Shown piece after piece: positions 18,803-28,903 of a stretch of 64,000 nucleotides of DNA. Made by a program: the position numbers and the translations under genes. Below the pieces are notes generated by a model. That model worked only from the letters and a program-made list of their open reading frames with translations, was not told where the DNA came from and ran no database searches. The stretch's first letter is position 1, and each line of letters starts with the position of its first letter. Origin of the DNA: Pseudomonas sp. HR96 (GTDB taxonomy: Bacteria; Pseudomonadota; Gammaproteobacteria; Pseudomonadales; Pseudomonadaceae); contig NZ_CP139141.1 of NCBI RefSeq assembly GCF_034059295.1, forward strand, positions 3,641,001 to 3,705,000. Reading direction: 5' to 3'.

Positions 18803-19804
18803 TCAGCTCCCGTCGCCACCGTGCGCCTCTTCGAAGAAGTAATCCTTCCAGCTGGCCGCCTTGTTCTTCAGGACACCCAGCTCCTGCAGCTTCTGGGCAT
18901 AGATGAAGGTACGCTGCGGCACCACGGTGAAGTCGATCTCCGGGTCCTTGACGATCTTCTCGACGAAGTCCTCGCCGAGTTTCGATTGCTCGACGCGGAT
19001 GTAGGTCTTGGCCGCCGCCACCTTGTCGGCCTTGATGATCTGCGCCGCCTCGGCCAGGGCGTCATAGAACGCCTTGTAGGTCTTGGGGTTGTCGTCGTGG
19101 AATTTCTGCGTGGTGTAGAGCACGTTGAAGGTCGCCGGGCCGCCGAGAATGTCGTAGGAGCTGAGCACCTTGTGCACCTTGGGGTTGTCCAGTTCCTGGT
19201 ACTGGAACGGCGGGCTGGAGAAATGCGCGCTGATCTCGGAGCCGCCGGCGATCAAGGCGGCGGTGGCGTCAGGGTGCGGCAGGCTTACCGAATAGTCGTC
19301 GAAGCGCTTGAACTGGTCGTTGCCGTAGACCTTGGCGGTCTCGATCTGCAGGGTCCGCGACTGGAAGCCGACGCCGGCCGCCGGCACGGCGATGCGGTCC
19401 TGGGGGGTGAAGTCCTTGAGGGTCTTGACCGCCGGGTTGTTGCTCAGCAGGTAGTTGGGCATCGAGCCCAGCGAGGCGATGGCCTTGACGTTCTGCCGGC
19501 CCTTGGTACGGTCCCACAGGGTCAGCATCGGCGGCACGCCGGCCGAAACCACGTCGAGGGCGCCGGCCAGCAGCGCTTCGTTCATGGCGGTGGCCCCGGA
19601 GATGCTGTTCCAGTCCACGGTGATGTCCAGGCCTTCGGCCTTGCCGTGCTTTTCGATCAGGTGCTGGTCGCGCACCACGTCGAGGATCAGGTAGCCGATG
19701 CCGAATTGCTGGGCGATGCTGATCTTGCCTTCAGCCTGGGCATTGCTGCCGAGCACGGCGGCGACCAGGCCGGCGATGAGGGTGAGTTTGTGTACCGAAG
19801 CCAT
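18803..19804 (-). CDS. ABC transporter substrate-binding protein (taurine/nitrate/sulfonate type)
   Basis: A 333-residue periplasmic binding protein. The signal peptide is about residues 1-23 (MASVHKL start, ending AQA). An alternative ATG lies 8 codons upstream at 19828, but the shorter form has the cleaner signal peptide. The mature chain (ISIAQQFGIGYLILDVVRDQ, LLAGALDVVSAGVPPML) matches the TauA/SsuA/NrtA-like family. It is the last gene of an operon with a TauD-like dioxygenase, an ATPase and a permease, which suggests uptake of an organosulfur or similar anionic substrate. The ligand cannot be named from sequence alone. Confidence 0.87.
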   Translation of the reverse strand: MASVHKLTLIAGLVAAVLGSNAQAEGKISIAQQFGIGYLILDVVRDQHLIEKHGKAEGLDITVDWNSISGATAMNEALLAGALDVVSAGVPPMLTLWDRTKGRQNVKAIASLGSMPNYLLSNNPAVKTLKDFTPQDRIAVPAAGVGFQSRTLQIETAKVYGNDQFKRFDDYSVSLPHPDATAALIAGGSEISAHFSSPPFQYQELDNPKVHKVLSSYDILGGPATFNVLYTTQKFHDDNPKTYKAFYDALAEAAQIIKADKVAAAKTYIRVEQSKLGEDFVEKIVKDPEIDFTVVPQRTFIYAQKLQELGVLKNKAASWKDYFFEEAHGGDGS

Positions 19805-19835
19805 GGAAAGTCTCGTGTCAGGGTTCATGGAAAGA

Positions 19836-20693
19836 TCAGCGCAACATGCCCCAGCGCTTGATGGTCAGGCGCTCGAAGGTGGCGAACAGCAGGTTTTCCA
19901 CCAACAGGCCGATGATGATCACTGCGGCAAGGCCGGCGAACACCTTGTCGGTGTACAGCTCGTTGCGGTTCTGGAAGATGTACCAGCCCAGGCCGCCCTT
20001 GCCCGACGAGGCGCCGAATACCAGCTCAGCCGCGATCAGGGTGCGCCAGGCGAAGGCCCAGCCGATCTTCAGGCCGGCCAGGATCGACGGCAGCGCCGCC
20101 GGAATCAGGATGTACCAGACGAAGCGCAGGCCACGCAGGCCGTAGTTGCGTCCGGCCATGCGCAGCGTTTCCGAGACGCCGAGAAAGCCCGAGTAGGTGT
20201 TCAACGCCAGCGCCCAGAGCACCGAGTGCACCAGCACGAAGATCAGGCTGTTCTCGCCCAGCCCGAACCACAGCAGCGACAGCGGCAGCAAGGCGATGGC
20301 CGGCAGCGGATTGAACATGGCCGTCAGCGTGCCAAGCAGGTCGCGGCCCAGCTGGGTGGATACCGCAAGCGTGGTCAGGCCGAAGGCCAGGACGATGCCG
20401 ATCAGGTAGCCCTTGATCAGCACGGTCAGCGAGATCCACACCTTGGCCGGCAACTCGCCGCTGGCGATGCCGTCGATGAAGGCGTGGGCGGTCTGCAGGA
20501 AGCTGGGCAGCAGCAGGTCGTTGTTCTGCAGGCGCGCGGCGACTTCCCAGAGCACGGCCAGCACGATCAGGATCACGCTCTTGCGCACCCAGGCCTGCTG
20601 CCAGATGCGCTGGGGCAGCGACAGCGTGCGCGCCAGCTCCGATTGGGTGAAGGGCTCCAGGGCCACTTCGTATTCCTGGCGAATGCTGTTCAT
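19836..20693 (-). CDS. ABC transporter permease (TauC/SsuC type)
   Basis: A 285-residue inner-membrane protein with about six membrane helices. It carries the EAA loop that contacts the ATPase (AGRNYGLRGLRFVWYILIPA). The ATG at 20693 follows AGGAT; a TTG two codons upstream is less likely. The neighbours are the ATPase 20 bp upstream and the binding protein 31 bp downstream. It would form the channel for the substrate bound by the 18803-19804 protein. Confidence 0.9.
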   Translation of the reverse strand: MNSIRQEYEVALEPFTQSELARTLSLPQRIWQQAWVRKSVILIVLAVLWEVAARLQNNDLLLPSFLQTAHAFIDGIASGELPAKVWISLTVLIKGYLIGIVLAFGLTTLAVSTQLGRDLLGTLTAMFNPLPAIALLPLSLLWFGLGENSLIFVLVHSVLWALALNTYSGFLGVSETLRMAGRNYGLRGLRFVWYILIPAALPSILAGLKIGWAFAWRTLIAAELVFGASSGKGGLGWYIFQNRNELYTDKVFAGLAAVIIIGLLVENLLFATFERLTIKRWGMLR

Positions 20694-20713
20694 GGTCAAA
20701 TCCTGCCGAGGGC

Positions 20714-21568
20714 CTAGTAGGCGATACGAATATTGTTGAAATCCACCGGGGCATCCACCACTGGCGCCTCGCCCTCATCGAACAACAGGCGATGAATACG
20801 TTGGGCACTGGCCTGGAAATCGACGCCGCCCAGGCTCTGCAAGTCGTATTGATGGCTGTTGATTTCCGCGCGCACCCGGCCCGGGTGCGGCGACAGCAAG
20901 AGTATGCGGTTGCCGACCACCAGCGCCTCCTCGATGGAGTGGGTGACGAACAGCAAGGTGAAGCGCACCTCCTGCCACAGCTCCAGCAATTCTTCCTGCA
21001 TCTTGCGCCGGGTCAGGGCGTCCAGGGCGGCGAACGGCTCGTCCATCAGCAGGATCTTCGGTTGCATGGCCAGTGCCCGGGCGATCGCCACGCGGGCTTT
21101 CATGCCGCCGGACAGGGTGTGGGGGTAGGCTTGGGCGAAAGCCGTGAGGCCGACCTTGTCCAGGTAGTAGCGAGCGCGCTCCAGCGCCTCGGGGCGCTTG
21201 AGGGTGCGCGAGGCCAGCAGCGGGAACATGACGTTCTCGATCACCGTCTTCCACGCCGGCAATTGGTCGAACTCCTGAAACACCACGATGCGGTCCGGAC
21301 CGGGCTCGCTGATGCGCGTGCCGGCCAGGCGAATTTCGCCGGCGCTGGGCTTGATAAAGCCGGCCACGGCTTTGAGCAGGGTCGACTTGCCGCAGCCCGA
21401 GGGGCCGAGCAGGACGAAGCGGTCGCCTTGATCGACCTCGAAGCTGACCTCGTGGGTGGCGCGCACGACGCGCTCCGGGGTGCGGTATTCGAGGCTGACG
21501 TTTTGCACTTGCAGCAGGACGTCGGTGGATATCTGGCTAGCCGTGTGGCCTTGCGCAACAGCGTTCAT
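20714..21568 (-). CDS. ABC transporter ATP-binding protein (TauB/SsuB type)
   Basis: A 284-residue ATPase. Walker A is GPSGCGKST, the signature is LSGGMKARV and Walker B is ILLMDEPFAALD, all intact, followed by the switch His in FVTHSIEEAL. The ATG at 21568 follows AGGAGT. The signature reads LSGGM rather than LSGGQ, which is common in the TauB/NrtD subfamily. It energises the permease encoded next. Confidence 0.92.
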   Translation of the reverse strand: MNAVAQGHTASQISTDVLLQVQNVSLEYRTPERVVRATHEVSFEVDQGDRFVLLGPSGCGKSTLLKAVAGFIKPSAGEIRLAGTRISEPGPDRIVVFQEFDQLPAWKTVIENVMFPLLASRTLKRPEALERARYYLDKVGLTAFAQAYPHTLSGGMKARVAIARALAMQPKILLMDEPFAALDALTRRKMQEELLELWQEVRFTLLFVTHSIEEALVVGNRILLLSPHPGRVRAEINSHQYDLQSLGGVDFQASAQRIHRLLFDEGEAPVVDAPVDFNNIRIAY

Positions 21569-21582
21569 CGAAGACTCCTGGA

Positions 21583-22467
21583 TCAAAACGGCGCATCACC
21601 CTGGATGGTGGTGCGGTACAGCTTGCGACGCAGGTGGTCGGGGCAGCCGGCAGCCAGGTGGATCAGCGAGCGGTTGTCCCAGAAGACCATGTCGTGGGGC
21701 TGCCACCGATGGCGGTAGACGTTGTCCGGCAGCACGCTGTGGGCGTAGAGCTGGGCCAGCAGGTCGCGGCTTTCATCGTCCGGCAGGCCGACGATATGGG
21801 TGGTGAAACCCTCGCTGACGAACAGCGCCTTGCGGCCGTTCTCCGGGTGGGTACGCACCACCGGATGAGTCACGGTGACCACTTGCGCCAGTTGCTCGGC
21901 GGTCAGGGTCGGACGCCAGTTGGCGGCGTTCTTGCCCTCGCTGTAGCGGGCGGTGTAGGAATGCACGGCCTGCCGGCCTTCGACGGCGCTGCGCAGGTGC
22001 GCCGGCAGGGTGTCCCAGGCGCGGTGCATGTCGGCGAACAGGGTGTCGCCGCCTTCGCTGGGCAACTCCTGAGCGTGCAGCATCGAGCCCAGGCTTGGCA
22101 GCTCCTTATAGGACAGGTCCGAGTGCCAATACTTGCCGGCGTCGCCCAGGCCGAGCGGCTTGCCGTCCTCGACGATGTTGGACACGATGAGGATTTCCGG
22201 GTGCCCAGCCAGCAGGAACTGCTTGAGCACATGGATCTGCAGCACGCCAAAACGCCGGCTGAAGTCGATCTGCTGCTGCGGGGTAATGCGCTGGTCGCGA
22301 AACACCACCACATGGTGGTCCAGATGCGCGCGATGCACGCGGGCGAAGTCGGCGTCATTGAGCGGTCGAGTCAGGTCCAGGCCGATGATCTCGGCGCCAA
22401 CATGGCCGGCGAGCGGACGGATATCGAATGACTGCGGTGCGGGCTGGGCAAGGGAAACGGCGGACAT
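21583..22467 (-). CDS. TauD/TfdA-family Fe(II)/2-oxoglutarate dioxygenase
   Basis: A 294-residue cytosolic oxygenase. The iron-binding facial triad is visible as the HSD motif (KYWHSDLSY) and the distal His (DNRSLIHLA). The 2-oxoglutarate-binding Arg sits in LRRKLYRTTIQGD. Family members use 2-oxoglutarate and O2 to hydroxylate sulfonates such as taurine, alkyl sulfates or phenoxyacids, releasing sulfite, sulfate or a phenol. As first gene of an operon with a sulfonate-type ABC transporter, a role in sulfur scavenging is likely. The exact substrate is unknown, so I give no symbol. The ATG follows GGAGCTC. The A/T-rich upstream gap (22468-22623) presumably holds the promoter. Confidence 0.9.
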   Translation of the reverse strand: MSAVSLAQPAPQSFDIRPLAGHVGAEIIGLDLTRPLNDADFARVHRAHLDHHVVVFRDQRITPQQQIDFSRRFGVLQIHVLKQFLLAGHPEILIVSNIVEDGKPLGLGDAGKYWHSDLSYKELPSLGSMLHAQELPSEGGDTLFADMHRAWDTLPAHLRSAVEGRQAVHSYTARYSEGKNAANWRPTLTAEQLAQVVTVTHPVVRTHPENGRKALFVSEGFTTHIVGLPDDESRDLLAQLYAHSVLPDNVYRHRWQPHDMVFWDNRSLIHLAAGCPDHLRRKLYRTTIQGDAPF

Positions 22468-22623
22468 GTGAGCTCCGACTCTAGCTATGGAGTACGAGGT
22501 GGATGCCCGAAACTGTAACGATATAAAACGGGATTTTTAAATACCGTTGGGGAATATGGTTAGCACTGAAAGGGTTTTGCTCTCGCGATTCGGTGCAGGC
22601 TCCGGCCAGACGTCTCGCGGCTG

Positions 22624-25600
22624 CTAACTGCGCCCAACCGGTGCGGTGTCGTCATCGAACTTGATATCTCGCTCCAACCCATCGCGTTTTAGCCGCTGCA
22701 ATTCCTGGGTGCGCAGGTTTTCCGCGAGATCTTCCTGGAGCTGCGCATAGGTTCGGCTTTCACCACCAGAGAAAACAATCACGCCGTCGGGCCCCTCCCA
22801 AATCCTCTCCATATCCTCGATGCGCGTGCGCATCTGTTGTTCGTTGTCCTTGAGCGTGCGCAGGCGGAAATCGATTCGCATGATCTCAAGGTTTTTGTTG
22901 GTCAGGTCCCAGGCTTTTATGAATGCATGCCGATTCGCTAAACGGTTATCAACGGCGGACCTGAGCATTGCGCAGTCTACGCGTCTTTGCTCACGCAGTT
23001 TGCGCCGAGACTTGAGTTCATCTTTCAGAAGCCCCGCCCCATTGAGCTGGCTGTCCGAGAAAGCCTGCAAACGCGCCTCCGTTGCCGCGTCTCCGTGCAG
23101 TCGGGACTCGAGCGGAGCGATACCATTGCGCAGATCGACAGCGGCCTTGTACCAATCGTCGGGCCGGTTAGCGCAGCGACGCGGGTTGGTGTTATCCAGC
23201 TTGTGCAGCAGAAACTGCAGATCAACCATTTGACGGCCGGCCTCGTCGCTGCTCGCGGCCATGGCGTGATTGTCCGCATCGGGGTCATAGCTGCGATCGG
23301 GCAGAGGTGCCGGCCTGGCCTTCCACTGCCCCTGGACCTGAACCAACGAATACAACTTGTCCTGGGTCCGGTCATCGAGCTTGCCGAGGTACTGGTAGGT
23401 TTCGCCGGAAATGAACATCGGCGCAACGCCCAGGCGCCGAAAGAAGCCCACTTCGTGCGGATCGTCATTGAGGTGATGCTTCCATCGGTCACCTGCCTCA
23501 AAGGTCGGCAATGGGTCCCACGGAGTCACCCGCAGGTTGCCGGAAACGTCTTCGATCTGCCAGTCGATCTTGCCTTCGGCGCCATCGTCAGCGGTCGCCG
23601 GCCGCAGAGTCGGCGCCCTTGTAGCCGCTGTTTGCTGCTGCGCTGCGCGCTTGGCCTCCTCGATCTGCTGGGCATTGAGTACGATCGGGGTCGCTTTCCA
23701 GCGACCGTTGTCGGACATGAGGCGAACCTTCTGATTGCCATAGAATTTGGCCGGGTCGCTGCCCAGGTGGCGATAGGTCGCGCGCCCGATACTGCGGTAA
23801 TCACCCGGCATCTGTGGATCGAGGTCCCGCGTCATCCCCCACTGGTTTTCGGCGCTGTCATCAGCAAATTTCGGCAGCTTGGAAATCCCCGAGCGCCCCT
23901 CTTCATCCACTGACCAGTCCATGCTGGTGACGCGTCCGGCGGCGCTGCCCAAGGTGTCACGGGGCAGGAATCGGCCCCTCCCAGCGCCGGCGGTGGTATC
24001 GCGACGCTGCAGTGGCTGCTCGCTCGCGATACCCTGGGCAGTCCCTATCTGATCGAAGTCGACCCGGTTGAACGCCGCTTGCACGTACGGGCTTAAGAAC
24101 AACGCCTTGCTCAACAGGCCAAGGTTCACCTTTGTTTTTATGCGTTCACGCAGTTTTTTCTCGAACGCTTGCCTGACGGCTGCAGAAGTTCTGTCTGTGA
24201 GTGAAAAATCGAAACTGGCAAAATATTTTTCGAGTTCGCTCCTGTGTAGGGTGTTATTGAACTCAGGGTGTTGCTTCAGGAAATCGTCGAGGCCAGATTT
24301 TCGCCAAGGCTCGCGGTTCGCTATTTTTCTAGCCAGTTTGTTACCGAAAGGGTCTACGAATCTTTCACCCATCGTCAGGAAAAAGACCTCACAGCATAGA
24401 GCGAAAATCCAGCGCCTGAGCAGCTCGATGCGCTCTTCGCTACTTTCGGCCATACCCCGGCGCATGATCAGGCTGACCGTGGCAGTGGTGGCCGCCGCCA
24501 AAAATGCCGCTCGTGCGAACCACGTGGCGCCTTTGACGGGCAAGCCGCCAAAAATGGTAAGCCCGGTGGCAATGATGTTGCCAACGAATTCGGCTTTGTG
24601 GGTCCAGAAGGCATATTCTTGATCGTACTGGGAGCTCGAACGAGCGTCTGCATCGCTTTTCAAGTTTCTTTGCAGCAGCTCGTGCTGAATGGTCGCGTAA
24701 TCGGCGACCGTCATCTCGGTAAGGCTCTTGAGCTTGAGAGGGCCTTGATCGCGATAAAGATTATCGGCCTGCACGGCCTCGACTCGCGCAATGAACCCCG
24801 GGTCGTAAACCAGCTGTCCCTGGGGATCACGCAACATGCGCGCATGGTCAAGCTCGTCCTTGCTGATGTGCTTTGCGATACTCTTGAACACGTCGGTGCC
24901 GATACTGGCGGTACTGCGAATGACCTGCGACAGGGTTTCGATACGCGTGACCGATGTCGAGCGCCCCTCGCGGGTGCGAGCCTCCCCGGTTTCCCTGGCC
25001 TTGGCGCGTTTGGGGCGATAGGCGTCATGGACCTCACCGGTGTCCAGGAACAGGATGATGTCGATCCTCTCCTCGATGTCGACGTAGCGGACGACATTCA
25101 GCAGAGAATGCTCCAAAATGGCGGGGGTACCAAGGCTGCCCTTCAACCCGGTCACCGAATCTGCATACACCTGCGAAACGAATGCCTTTTTCTGGTCGAG
25201 ACGTTGTTTTGGCACATAGTCCGACCGACCCACCGCGCGGTTCAGACGCTTGTAGACCTTGGCTTCAATGCGCTCGAGCATTTTTTCCTTATGTTTCTCC
25301 ATGTGCGCGACCAACTCCCTGTCATAGTCTTCGGCCAGCGTCGCGTTGTTCAGTGCTTGCAGATAAGCGTCCTGCGCCGGGTCGATGGCGTGGATTCCAT
25401 AGGTGTTATCGCCAATGAGCTTTTTCAGATTGCCCAACAATACTTCCATGGCCGAAACATGGGTGCGGCCGGTCATGCCCAGTCTGCGGCGATACCATGG
25501 CAGCGATGAAGGAAGATCGGTTTCCTTGTTCGGTGAAATCAACGTGTGCGCTCTGACGTAGGGCTGAGTGATCGGCGATGTGATATACAGAAGCGGGTTG

Positions 25601-28600
25601 TCTTCATAGGTCTTGAAGCGGATTTCGAGTTGTTCATCGGGATCGAACAGTGGGGGGCGCATCATGTAGCTCTCTTGCTTGATTGCGCTACCGGCGCCTG
25701 CGGCGAAGGCCTCGATGCTGACAAGCTCGGCCGGCAGCTCGCCACTGTTTTGGCCAATGTGCTCCAGGTCCTCATCGATGCTCTTGGTTTCATAGGCGCT
25801 GAGTGCTACAGCTCGCTTCAGCCTGGAGACCATTTCGTCCGGTGTCTGACTCAGAGGTTGCACAGATTCACCGGGCTGGGCCTGCCGGCCACGGGGGATT
25901 ATGCGCACCCTGCCATCTTTGTCGCGACTCAGGCGAATACGCGCGACACCGCGCTGCTTGGCCTTGCGTTTAGGACGGCGGGTCGGCAGGTGTTTAATCG
26001 AAGCCACTCTGGAGTGGGGACGCGGCGAAGGGGCCTTGGAAGGGGTCAGTGGGTCTTCAGATACCTCGCGGATCCCCCTTGAGAGGACCTGAGCGCTTGC
26101 GGCGGCGTTATCGGGCGCCTCATCGAAGTCCTCAGCCTCATCTTCATACTCATCGTTGGCAGAATCATCCAGAAGCTCGTGCAACAGGCGCTCGACGGCC
26201 GCTGAGTCCTCGAGAATCAGCGGGTCGCCGCTTTGCTCCTTGAGGTAGTCCTCAACGGCCTGCAACAGGGTGATGGGTGCTTGCGGCGCCACCGGCAGGT
26301 ACGGTTCTTCAAACGCCCGTTGCAGCTGTTCTTCCTGGCCGCGCCGCTGGGCCCACTGATACAGGCCGATACCCACGCAGGCCGAGAACAGCGCTGCGGC
26401 GATGCCCATCGCCGTGCCACGATAACGATTGAGGACACTGCTCGCCGGCGTTGCATCCCGTTGTCCGGTGCTGCCGACCCGTGCATAGCCGCTGCGTTCG
26501 TGCCGGTAACTGTAGCCACCGTAGAGCAAGGAGAGCACCGTCGCGAACCCGAAAACACCAGCCCCCATGGTGATCTGCTCGGAACGCCAAAAGGGCGAAG
26601 GGACGCTCAAGTGACCTAGGTCGACCTGCTGTTCGGCGACCGAAAGCTGCAGATCCTGCCCTTCGCTCGGCGCGGCCGCCGCCATCGGCAGATTGGGCAA
26701 TAGCGAGGCATCCTGGGGCAGTAGGGCACCCATCGCGTCGGACAGCGTATTGACCAGCCAGCGTTCGGCCTTGGTGCCCATTTGCTTGATACCGGGATTG
26801 GAACTGTCCTGCAGGGCCTGGACGAATCCGTCGAGACGCGCCACCGGCCCGCTTGCGTCGGCCGAGTCGTTGAACGCCTCCATTATTTTCGGGAGTAATG
26901 GAATGGCATCGAGTGCCGCATGCGTCTGCGGCGACAGATCGAAGACAATCTTGATCAGGCGAATGGCCGACTCCAGCAAGCTGGCCCCCTCGCTGGCACT
27001 GCTGGCGTTCCACCAGCGCCCGGCGATGGCCACACCCCGCCGTGCAGCACTCGCCAACCAGGCATACTCGCCCAGGGCTGGCGCTGCCTCCCCGGCCAGG
27101 ATGAGAAGGTTGTCCTCGACGTAACCGGCCAGTTGTCCTGCGGTGTCGGCATAGCTGCTTTGCGGATCCATGTTCAGCAGCGCCAGATAGGCGCCCAGCA
27201 CCGCAGCCCCCTGGTGGTCACCGACAGAGGCAGCCAGGTACTGGCCGGCTTTGCCCAGAGCGCGGTTACTGGGCAGCCTGATCTGTTCGACCAGCAGCGC
27301 ACCGAGTTCCATGAACAGGGCGTGGGCAATCTGCGCATAGCTGGCGTCTTCGTCGAGGCGCCCATGTAACCGGCTCAGGCGGGCCAACAGCGGGCCCCAT
27401 GCCAAGGCCTCGCGCAAGCTGCGTGCGAGCTCAGGCCCGGCATCGCTGCTGGCCAGCATGCCCATGATGTCGTCACGCTCTAAAATGCCGCTGGCCCAGC
27501 GCGATTGCATCTGATGGGAACTGCCATCCGACGGCGGCTGCGCCTGTTCGAAGACTTCGAACGGCAGGGTCAGGCTGGTGATCGCCGCTTGGCCGAACAA
27601 GGTCTCGAGCAGGCGCCGAAAGCGCGCCTCTTGCAGCAGCTCGATGCCCCAGGCCAGTTGATCGAGAGGCTTGTCAGGAAACGGCTCACTTTGGGCATAA
27701 AGCGCAAAGCCGTCAGCGAGCTGATCCAGATAGCCCAACACGCGGGTAAGCCATTCGGGCGCCCATTGCACCTGTGCCAGGCCTTCGTGCAGATTCAGCG
27801 CCAACCAGCGCAGCACGGCGAGGCTCTGGCTGCCCGGGTCGAGTGGGTCGTGCGTCTCGTCGAACTCGGCGTCTGCATCTGCGTCTGCCAAAAGAAACTG
27901 CACGGCGGGGCGCACCACAGCGTCCAGTTGTGGCAACAGAAGGCCGCCCAGGCGGCTGGCCAGGATCAATTGCAGCAGCTGCCAGGCCTTGGCGTGCCGG
28001 TCGCCTGGGCCGGCCATGACTGGCCGAAAAGCACCGACAATGGCACCCAATTCGCCGATGGTGTCGACGAACCAGTGCAACTGCGCCGGCACCATGGCGC
28101 GCATCACTCCGGACTTGGCCGCCATGGCGACATACTGCTCCGGCATTACGCCTTCGCTGGCCGAGGCTTTCATCTCGCCCATGTCAAAGCAGAACAAGCG
28201 CAGGTAACGTACACCTTCTACCAGCTGCAGGGCGGCACCGTCGGTCAATGCAATGATATAGGGGGCCTTGAGGGCTTCGGTCAAATCACCGAGGCGGTCG
28301 TCGAACCGACCCAGGGTGAACGCGCCGCTGTTGTAGTCGTCCAGCAGGTGCAGGCCGGACAGTGCCACCCTGACCAGCGCCTGAAGTTCGCGTAGAGTCT
28401 GCTCGTTTTCGTTGCCACTGGGCAGGTCGGCGAAATGTTCAAGCGCCCTCTTCAAGCGGATGAAGCCGCGAGCCTGATCATCAGCATAGGCACGGCGGTC
28501 TTCTTCAAGGATCTGCAGCAGTGTACCGACACCTGGCAGGCCAGCATTGACCACCTTGCCGAACAGCCCCACGAGTAGTCGATACAACACCTGCTTGGCA

Positions 28601-28845
28601 ACCCGGCGCAGAACCCTGTACGAAGGCTGCGTGCCCTTGCTGGTTGCGCCGCGATACAGCAAGGCCGTTGCTACTGCAAATTGCATTCGCATCCAAAGCA
28701 GCCAGCCTTGGGCCGGTTCGGCCCGGTCAGCGTCAGCGTTCTCAACGCCGCCGGCCTCGGTAGCAGCAACGCCGTTGCGCAGCGCCGGCTGGGTCTGTTC
28801 GCCACGCCTGGCTTTACGCGCACCCTTGTAGTAGTAATCGCTCAT
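22624..28845 (-). CDS. Giant uncharacterised protein B (2073 aa), paralogue of A
   Basis: I do not recognise this family. The ATG at 28845 is supported by alignment of the N-terminus with protein A. The same plan is seen: no signal peptide; a helical N-terminal region to about 750; hydrophobic segments near 757-775 and 809-833; then a linker that here is strikingly charged (acidic DDSANDEYEDEAEDFDE followed by basic RRPKRKAKQR). A long C-terminal region follows with a hydrophobic stretch near 1418-1462, the YRSIGRATYRHLGSDPA block and a final charged helical part. Parts of the gene (around 24100-24400) have lower GC than the neighbours. The gene is divergent from the gluconate dehydrogenase operon. 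Partner proteins or secretion genes are not visible nearby. Confidence 0.7.
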   Translation of the reverse strand: MSDYYYKGARKARRGEQTQPALRNGVAATEAGGVENADADRAEPAQGWLLWMRMQFAVATALLYRGATSKGTQPSYRVLRRVAKQVLYRLLVGLFGKVVNAGLPGVGTLLQILEEDRRAYADDQARGFIRLKRALEHFADLPSGNENEQTLRELQALVRVALSGLHLLDDYNSGAFTLGRFDDRLGDLTEALKAPYIIALTDGAALQLVEGVRYLRLFCFDMGEMKASASEGVMPEQYVAMAAKSGVMRAMVPAQLHWFVDTIGELGAIVGAFRPVMAGPGDRHAKAWQLLQLILASRLGGLLLPQLDAVVRPAVQFLLADADADAEFDETHDPLDPGSQSLAVLRWLALNLHEGLAQVQWAPEWLTRVLGYLDQLADGFALYAQSEPFPDKPLDQLAWGIELLQEARFRRLLETLFGQAAITSLTLPFEVFEQAQPPSDGSSHQMQSRWASGILERDDIMGMLASSDAGPELARSLREALAWGPLLARLSRLHGRLDEDASYAQIAHALFMELGALLVEQIRLPSNRALGKAGQYLAASVGDHQGAAVLGAYLALLNMDPQSSYADTAGQLAGYVEDNLLILAGEAAPALGEYAWLASAARRGVAIAGRWWNASSASEGASLLESAIRLIKIVFDLSPQTHAALDAIPLLPKIMEAFNDSADASGPVARLDGFVQALQDSSNPGIKQMGTKAERWLVNTLSDAMGALLPQDASLLPNLPMAAAAPSEGQDLQLSVAEQQVDLGHLSVPSPFWRSEQITMGAGVFGFATVLSLLYGGYSYRHERSGYARVGSTGQRDATPASSVLNRYRGTAMGIAAALFSACVGIGLYQWAQRRGQEEQLQRAFEEPYLPVAPQAPITLLQAVEDYLKEQSGDPLILEDSAAVERLLHELLDDSANDEYEDEAEDFDEAPDNAAASAQVLSRGIREVSEDPLTPSKAPSPRPHSRVASIKHLPTRRPKRKAKQRGVARIRLSRDKDGRVRIIPRGRQAQPGESVQPLSQTPDEMVSRLKRAVALSAYETKSIDEDLEHIGQNSGELPAELVSIEAFAAGAGSAIKQESYMMRPPLFDPDEQLEIRFKTYEDNPLLYITSPITQPYVRAHTLISPNKETDLPSSLPWYRRRLGMTGRTHVSAMEVLLGNLKKLIGDNTYGIHAIDPAQDAYLQALNNATLAEDYDRELVAHMEKHKEKMLERIEAKVYKRLNRAVGRSDYVPKQRLDQKKAFVSQVYADSVTGLKGSLGTPAILEHSLLNVVRYVDIEERIDIILFLDTGEVHDAYRPKRAKARETGEARTREGRSTSVTRIETLSQVIRSTASIGTDVFKSIAKHISKDELDHARMLRDPQGQLVYDPGFIARVEAVQADNLYRDQGPLKLKSLTEMTVADYATIQHELLQRNLKSDADARSSSQYDQEYAFWTHKAEFVGNIIATGLTIFGGLPVKGATWFARAAFLAAATTATVSLIMRRGMAESSEERIELLRRWIFALCCEVFFLTMGERFVDPFGNKLARKIANREPWRKSGLDDFLKQHPEFNNTLHRSELEKYFASFDFSLTDRTSAAVRQAFEKKLRERIKTKVNLGLLSKALFLSPYVQAAFNRVDFDQIGTAQGIASEQPLQRRDTTAGAGRGRFLPRDTLGSAAGRVTSMDWSVDEEGRSGISKLPKFADDSAENQWGMTRDLDPQMPGDYRSIGRATYRHLGSDPAKFYGNQKVRLMSDNGRWKATPIVLNAQQIEEAKRAAQQQTAATRAPTLRPATADDGAEGKIDWQIEDVSGNLRVTPWDPLPTFEAGDRWKHHLNDDPHEVGFFRRLGVAPMFISGETYQYLGKLDDRTQDKLYSLVQVQGQWKARPAPLPDRSYDPDADNHAMAASSDEAGRQMVDLQFLLHKLDNTNPRRCANRPDDWYKAAVDLRNGIAPLESRLHGDAATEARLQAFSDSQLNGAGLLKDELKSRRKLREQRRVDCAMLRSAVDNRLANRHAFIKAWDLTNKNLEIMRIDFRLRTLKDNEQQMRTRIEDMERIWEGPDGVIVFSGGESRTYAQLQEDLAENLRTQELQRLKRDGLERDIKFDDDTAPVGRS

Positions 28846-28903
28846 GCCTGCAACCTGTGGTTCAAGCTCGAAGAAGTCCACAGTAAAGGGGCTCTGCCGC
28901 TGC

